Assembly: GCA_012512995.1 (NCBI GenBank)
Contig: JAAZDA010000046.1
Span: forward strand, 1 to 9,746
Direction: 5' to 3'
DNA length: 9,746 nt
Origin: Clostridiales bacterium
Lineage (GTDB): Bacteria > Bacillota > Clostridia > Lachnospirales > Lachnospiraceae
Part shown: one piece after another, positions 6,525-9,746 of the stretch
Numbering within the stretch: the stretch's first letter is position 1
Layout: every line of letters begins with the position of its first letter
Position numbers and translations under genes: made by a program
Notes under the pieces: model-generated
What the model saw: the letters and a program-made list of their open reading frames with translations, nothing else
What the model was told of the DNA's origin: nothing
Databases searched by the model: none

Positions 6525-7464
6525 ATCGGTCATGATAAACGAAGTGATCGATAATCTTGCAATAAAGCCGGATGGCATATATGTAGACGGGACGCTAGGC
6601 GGAGGCGGTCATTCTTTTCAGATCGCATCAAGACTGACAGAAGGCGGCAAGCTGATCGGAATAGATCAGGATATGGATGCCATAGCAGCAGCTGGAAGAC
6701 ATCTTGCAGTATACAGTGACAGAGTTGAACTTGTTCATGATAATTACGAGGATATTGCAGGAATACTGAGCGAGAGAAAGATAAAAGCAGTGAACGGTAT
6801 CCTGCTTGATCTGGGAGTCAGTTCTTATCAGCTGGACAATCCGGAAAGAGGCTTTTCATATAACCAGGACGCGCCCCTGGACATGCGGATGGATCAGAGC
6901 AGCGCGGTCAGCGCCGGGGATATATTAAATACATATTCTGAAGAGAAACTGACAAAGATCCTCCGCGACTATGGAGAAGAAAGATTTGCTCCAAGGATCG
7001 CAGCAAATATTGTGGCTGCCAGACAGAAGGCTCCTCTTGAGCGCACCGGAGAACTGGTAGAGATCATAAGAAGATCAATACCGATGAAGATGCAGGAAAG
7101 AGGCGGCAACCCCTGCAAGCGAACATTCCAGGCTGTGAGAATCGCCTGCAACAGGGAACTTGAAGTCCTTGAAGATTCACTGGACACAATGATAGACCTG
7201 CTCGCACCGGGCGGCAGGATCGTAGTTATCACATTCCAGTCACTGGAAGACAGGATAGTGAAGAACTCATTCAGAAGGAATGAAAACCCATGCACCTGTC
7301 CACCGGAATTTCCGGTATGTATATGTGGGAAGAAATCCAAGGGGACTGTAATAACAAAGAAAGCGTTGATCCCTGATAAAGAAGAAACTGAACATAACAG
7401 CAGAGCAGCGAGTGCCAGGCTGAGAGTTTTTGAAAAAGTGGTTATGCCGGGAGGTACTGTATGA
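6508..7464 (+). CDS. rsmH: 16S rRNA (cytosine-1402-N4)-methyltransferase RsmH (MraW)
   Basis: SAM-dependent enzyme that N4-methylates C1402 in the decoding centre of 16S rRNA. I start it at ATG 6508 (318 aa; usual about 310-316): the product then begins MEYKHESVM like its relatives, and GGAGG (6491-6495) lies 12 nt upstream. The frame is open back to a GTG at 6430, but that adds 26 unrelated residues. Motifs: DGTLGGGGHS (27-36, SAM binding), LGVSSYQLDNPERGFSYN, PLDMRMD, KRTFQAVRI and SLEDRIVK, ending ASARLRVFEKV. A Cys cluster, C262, C264, C271 and C273, is typical of clostridial members as I recall. Two usually conserved His are replaced: Asn201 in NPCKRTFQ and Gln244 in TFQSLEDR. The start overlaps mraZ by 17 nt and the stop overlaps ftsL as ATGA, implying coupled translation. 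Confidence 0.95.
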   Translation: MEYKHESVMINEVIDNLAIKPDGIYVDGTLGGGGHSFQIASRLTEGGKLIGIDQDMDAIAAAGRHLAVYSDRVELVHDNYEDIAGILSERKIKAVNGILLDLGVSSYQLDNPERGFSYNQDAPLDMRMDQSSAVSAGDILNTYSEEKLTKILRDYGEERFAPRIAANIVAARQKAPLERTGELVEIIRRSIPMKMQERGGNPCKRTFQAVRIACNRELEVLEDSLDTMIDLLAPGGRIVVITFQSLEDRIVKNSFRRNENPCTCPPEFPVCICGKKSKGTVITKKALIPDKEETEHNSRAASARLRVFEKVVMPGGTV

Positions 7465-7961
7465 GCAGACATTATGAAGAGACAAATAACAGGAATAACA
7501 GAACATATAATAGAAGTACCTCTTCTCGAAGCAATGGTTATGTGTATGGATCAGCTGCTCTTGATTATGATAGAAATTATGAGCAGAGACGCCACAGAGA
7601 ATACAGCAGAGAAGCACAGAGACCGGAGCAGAATACTCAGACAGGAGTTTCACATTTTCCGCTTGTTCTAGTCACGGGAATGCTTGTATTCCTCACTGTA
7701 GCAGTTATTTATTATGTTCAGCTGATGGCAGGCGTAAGTACGACAAATAACAATATTTCGTCTATGCAGAATCAGATAAAAACACTGAAGACTGCAAATG
7801 ATCAGCGCTATGAAGAAATCAACAGCAGCATCAATTTTGACCAGATAAAGGAAATCGCAATAAATGAACTTGGAATGAAATATGCTGACGCTGATCAGGT
7901 CGGGACATACAGCAATGAATCTGATGATTATGTACATCAGGTAAACGAAGTTGGCAAGTAG
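7461..7961 (+). CDS. ftsL: FtsL-like bitopic division protein
   Basis: Small single-pass protein in the position of ftsL, between rsmH and the septal PBP gene. FtsL links DivIB/FtsQ and DivIC to the FtsW-FtsI synthase. The sequence has a long polar N-tail (1-65) rich in Asn, Arg, Tyr, Ser and Glu, one membrane helix (about 67-87) and a predicted coiled coil (about 90-125). It then has an IKEIAINELGMKYADADQV segment, which resembles the conserved A-x-E-LGM-x-A patch of FtsL/DivIC proteins, and an acidic tail. Length 166 is above the roughly 100-130 of many FtsL proteins because of the N-tail. ATG 7461 overlaps the rsmH stop (ATGA) and has GGGAGG (7449-7454) 6 nt upstream. FtsL sequences are poorly conserved, so the call rests mainly on architecture, the LGM patch and position. 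Confidence 0.82.
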   Translation: MSRHYEETNNRNNRTYNRSTSSRSNGYVYGSAALDYDRNYEQRRHREYSREAQRPEQNTQTGVSHFPLVLVTGMLVFLTVAVIYYVQLMAGVSTTNNNISSMQNQIKTLKTANDQRYEEINSSINFDQIKEIAINELGMKYADADQVGTYSNESDDYVHQVNEVGK

Positions 7962-7974
7962 ACCACAGCAGATC

Positions 7975-8002
7975 ACGGCGGAATGTTACCTTGCACCGCT
8001 GT
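7975..8002 (+). other. Intercistronic hairpin A between ftsL and the PBP gene
   Basis: ACGGCGG (7975-7981) can pair with CCGCTGT (7996-8002) over 7 bp with one G-T wobble and a 14-nt loop. It starts 13 nt after the ftsL stop. The following bases are A-rich (CATAAAAATG), not T-rich, so it is not a terminator. The long loop makes it only moderately stable. Confidence 0.3.
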
Positions 8003-8019
8003 CATAAAAATGATAATAT
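7991..8019 (+). promoter_or_regulatory. Weak candidate promoter for the PBP gene
   Basis: TTGCAC (7991-7996) and TAATAT (8014-8019) are separated by 17 bp, and TGA immediately precedes the latter, giving an extended TGn -10. Both hexamers are poor (3/6 and 4/6). Transcription would start within hairpin B, which weakens the case. It is listed because the 150-nt gap could plausibly hold an internal promoter, but chance is a fair explanation. Confidence 0.2.
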
Positions 8020-8047
8020 GAGCCGGACTTATTTTTGGGTCCGGCTC
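8020..8047 (+). other. Intercistronic hairpin B, perfect 9-bp GC-rich stem
   Basis: GAGCCGGAC (8020-8028) and GTCCGGCTC (8039-8047) are exact inverted repeats around a T-rich 10-nt loop (TTATTTTTGG). The stem is strong, but what follows is GTTGTATACAA rather than a T-tract, so intrinsic termination would be inefficient at best. It may act as an mRNA processing or stability element, or a partial block to readthrough from ftsL into the PBP gene. GGTCC at 8038-8042 could alternatively pair with GGACC at 8062-8066. Confidence 0.55.
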
Positions 8048-8048
8048 G

Positions 8049-8058
8049 TTGTATACAA
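8049..8058. other. Perfect 10-bp palindrome TTGTATACAA
   Basis: TTGTATACAA reads the same on both strands and lies 2 nt after hairpin B and about 54 nt before the likely PBP start. It could be a small dimeric-repressor half-site pair or part of a -10 element (TACAAT, 8054-8059, 5/6), but no good -35 lies at the right distance. A 10-bp palindrome can occur by chance. Confidence 0.25.
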
Positions 8059-8099
8059 TAAGGACCTGATTACAGACAGCAATATCTGATATCGGGAAC

Positions 8100-8105
8100 G
8101 GTGAT
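8100..8105 (+). promoter_or_regulatory. Ribosome binding site deciding a TTG start
   Basis: GGTGAT matches the 3' part of the extended Shine-Dalgarno AGGAGGTGAT and ends 6 nt before TTG 8112. The in-frame ATG codons at 8157 and 8193 have no comparable site. This favours TTG 8112 as the start of the PBP gene. Confidence 0.5.
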
Positions 8106-8111
8106 TATTTA

Positions 8112-9746
8112 TTGAGAAACAAAAAAAGGAAAAAAAGCAGAAACAGTGATGAACCGATGCGCTTCAGAAGCTTCGCAGTATTTTCAAACAGAATGAGGAC
8201 AAAGCTTCTTGTTTTGTTTGTTCTTGTTGCCTGCCTGTTCCTGGTGTTTGTCGGCAGAATAGTGACGATCAATCGAAACGACGGTGACAGATACAAGAGA
8301 CAGGTCCTCCTTCAGCAGGCATATGACAGCACAACACTTCCGTTCAAGAGAGGAACAATAACAGACTCAAAAGGCACAGTCCTTGCCTCAAGCACACTTG
8401 TCTACAATGTTGTTATAGATCCTTATGCCATTCTTCAGGACGAAGCTTATCTTGAACCCACTATAAAGGCTGTAAGTTCCATATTTGGAAACGATACAGG
8501 GGAACTCAGCGAATATATAAAAGGGCACACGGATTCGAGATACTATATAGTCGATAAACAAGTCTCAGGCGCAGCCAAAACAAGTTTTGAGGATCTTGTC
8601 GCTCAGAGCACAAAAGAAGACGGTACAACTGATATACAGGGTGTGTTCTTTGAAGAATCATATATAAGGAGTTACCCGAACAGCACGCTCGCTTCTGATG
8701 TCATAGGTTTTGCCGGAAGTGACAACAACGGTCATTATGGTCTTGAGGAGTATTACAATGATACGCTAAATGGAACGGCCGGCCGCAGTTATGGTTATAT
8801 TGATGACACATCTGATGTAGAAGAGACTACGATCACAGCAACTGATGGCGATAACCTTGTACTGACTCTGGATGCAAATATCCAGAGCATAGTCGAAAAA
8901 TACATTCAGGAATTTAACGATAAGCATAAGGATGAGACGCGCTCTGGAAACGGAGCCAGAAATACCGGCTGTGTGGTCATGGATGTCAACAGCGGCAGTG
9001 TACTGGCGATGGCGGGCTATCCCAACTATGACCTGAATAATCCTACTGATACAAGTCCGCTTGTCGGAATGACAAAACTTGATTTTGAGAACAATGATCA
9101 GCCGGTGCAGGATGAATATCTGACGCAGACAGACGTCGATGCCCTGACTGATGATCAGAAGAGTGTTTATCTGAACGCTCTCTGGAAGAATTACTGCATT
9201 TCTGATTATTATGAACCGGGATCTGTGGCAAAGCCGTTCACAACAGCTGCCGGTCTTGAAGAAGGAGCCTTTTCTCCCACTCAGACATTCAACTGCGAGG
9301 GCAGTCTTACTGTCGCTGAGGGCACAGAGCCAATCAAGTGCCATAATACATTCGGAGATGGCCTGCTTACGGTCGGAGAGGCGATCGAGAGGTCATGCAA
9401 CGTCTGCCTTATGCAGGAAGCACTTGCAATGGGCAAGGACGAGTTCTGTGAATATCAGAATATTTTTGGATTCGGGCTCAAGACTAATATCGATCTTGCA
9501 AACGAAGCAAAGACAAATACTCTGATTTATACTGCTGACGATATGGGGGTGACAGATCTTGCCACCAATTCATTCGGGCAGAACTTTGACGTCACGATGG
9601 TACAGGTGATTTCGGCATTTTGCTCGCTTATCAACGGAGGTAATTATTACCAGCCTCACGTTGTGTCCAAGATAACAAGCTCAAGCGGCGCAACAGTTAA
9701 AAATATCGAGCCGCGTGTCATCAAGAAAACAATATCAGAAGAAACA
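8112..9746 (+). CDS. ftsI: Class B penicillin-binding protein (FtsI/PBP2B/SpoVD type), 3'-truncated by window edge
   Basis: Peptidoglycan D,D-transpeptidase that cross-links septal (or spore cortex) wall, working with an SEDS glycosyltransferase such as FtsW. The 545 residues present comprise a very basic N-tail, one membrane helix (about 32-48), the dimerisation/pedestal region with the conserved RGTITDSKGTVLA (from Arg80), and a transpeptidase domain from about 280. The active-site Ser371 lies in EPGSVAKPF (SxxK: Ser371, Lys374), and the SxN motif is S428-C429-N430. The third motif, KTG, and any C-terminal PASTA domain fall beyond base 9746, so FtsI cannot be told from SpoVD. The frame is open from 8070. 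TTG 8112 is preferred because GGTGAT (8100-8105) is well placed and the peptide continues as RNKKRKKSRN, a typical basic tail; ATG 8157 is the alternative. An A7-GG-A7 tract (8121-8136) encodes the tail. Confidence 0.93.
   Translation, partial: MRNKKRKKSRNSDEPMRFRSFAVFSNRMRTKLLVLFVLVACLFLVFVGRIVTINRNDGDRYKRQVLLQQAYDSTTLPFKRGTITDSKGTVLASSTLVYNVVIDPYAILQDEAYLEPTIKAVSSIFGNDTGELSEYIKGHTDSRYYIVDKQVSGAAKTSFEDLVAQSTKEDGTTDIQGVFFEESYIRSYPNSTLASDVIGFAGSDNNGHYGLEEYYNDTLNGTAGRSYGYIDDTSDVEETTITATDGDNLVLTLDANIQSIVEKYIQEFNDKHKDETRSGNGARNTGCVVMDVNSGSVLAMAGYPNYDLNNPTDTSPLVGMTKLDFENNDQPVQDEYLTQTDVDALTDDQKSVYLNALWKNYCISDYYEPGSVAKPFTTAAGLEEGAFSPTQTFNCEGSLTVAEGTEPIKCHNTFGDGLLTVGEAIERSCNVCLMQEALAMGKDEFCEYQNIFGFGLKTNIDLANEAKTNTLIYTADDMGVTDLATNSFGQNFDVTMVQVISAFCSLINGGNYYQPHVVSKITSSSGATVKNIEPRVIKKTISEET

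Noticed and set aside
8020..8047. Hairpin B as a rho-independent terminator
   Set aside because: The stem is strong, but GTTGTATACAA follows instead of a T-tract; on the minus strand the downstream bases are also mixed and no gene points that way.
9211..9525. Open frame of 104 codons on the plus strand inside the PBP gene
   Set aside because: It is out of frame with the transpeptidase motifs SxxK and SxN, which are clearly read in the main frame.

Overview
The window looks like a chromosomal housekeeping region of a low-to-moderate-GC Clostridia bacterium, most likely Lachnospiraceae. This rests on the close family resemblance of the PASTA kinase, RsgA, RsmH and FtsI-like proteins to that group as I remember them, on AGGAGG-type ribosome binding sites, and on the gene neighbourhoods. 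All nine genes are on the + strand. I see no tRNA, rRNA, mobile element, CRISPR array or convincing minus-strand gene.

Region 1 (1-5834) is a compact run of genes ending at a strong rho-independent terminator (5865-5899). It holds a PP2C-type Ser/Thr phosphatase cut by the left edge (prpC), its partner membrane PASTA Ser/Thr kinase (prkC), the circularly permuted ribosome-assembly GTPase RsgA, the YchF/OLA1 P-loop NTPase, and prolipoprotein diacylglyceryl transferase (Lgt). Gaps are 14-41 nt. The two longest each carry a small perfect hairpin immediately upstream of the next Shine-Dalgarno. The phosphatase and kinase form a reversible signalling pair that senses cell-wall fragments. RsgA is its classical neighbour, while YchF and Lgt stand where rpe and thiN sit in Bacillus.

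Region 2 (5900-9746) is the start of the division and cell-wall (dcw) cluster: mraZ, rsmH (mraW), an ftsL-like gene and a class B penicillin-binding protein (ftsI/spoVD type) cut by the right edge. A promoter with a ladder of TG[G/T] boxes in 10-bp register lies upstream of mraZ and looks like the MraZ auto-operator. mraZ, rsmH and ftsL overlap one another and are probably translationally coupled. A 150-nt gap with two hairpins and a 10-bp palindrome separates ftsL from the PBP gene, which appears to start at TTG.

Together the genes serve envelope growth: kinase/phosphatase control of wall synthesis, lipoprotein maturation, septal peptidoglycan synthesis and its transcriptional control, plus ribosome quality factors. 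I found no new multi-gene system. The points most worth a second look are the MraZ box array, the structured ftsL-PBP gap, and substitutions at normally conserved positions in RsmH, Lgt and RsgA.
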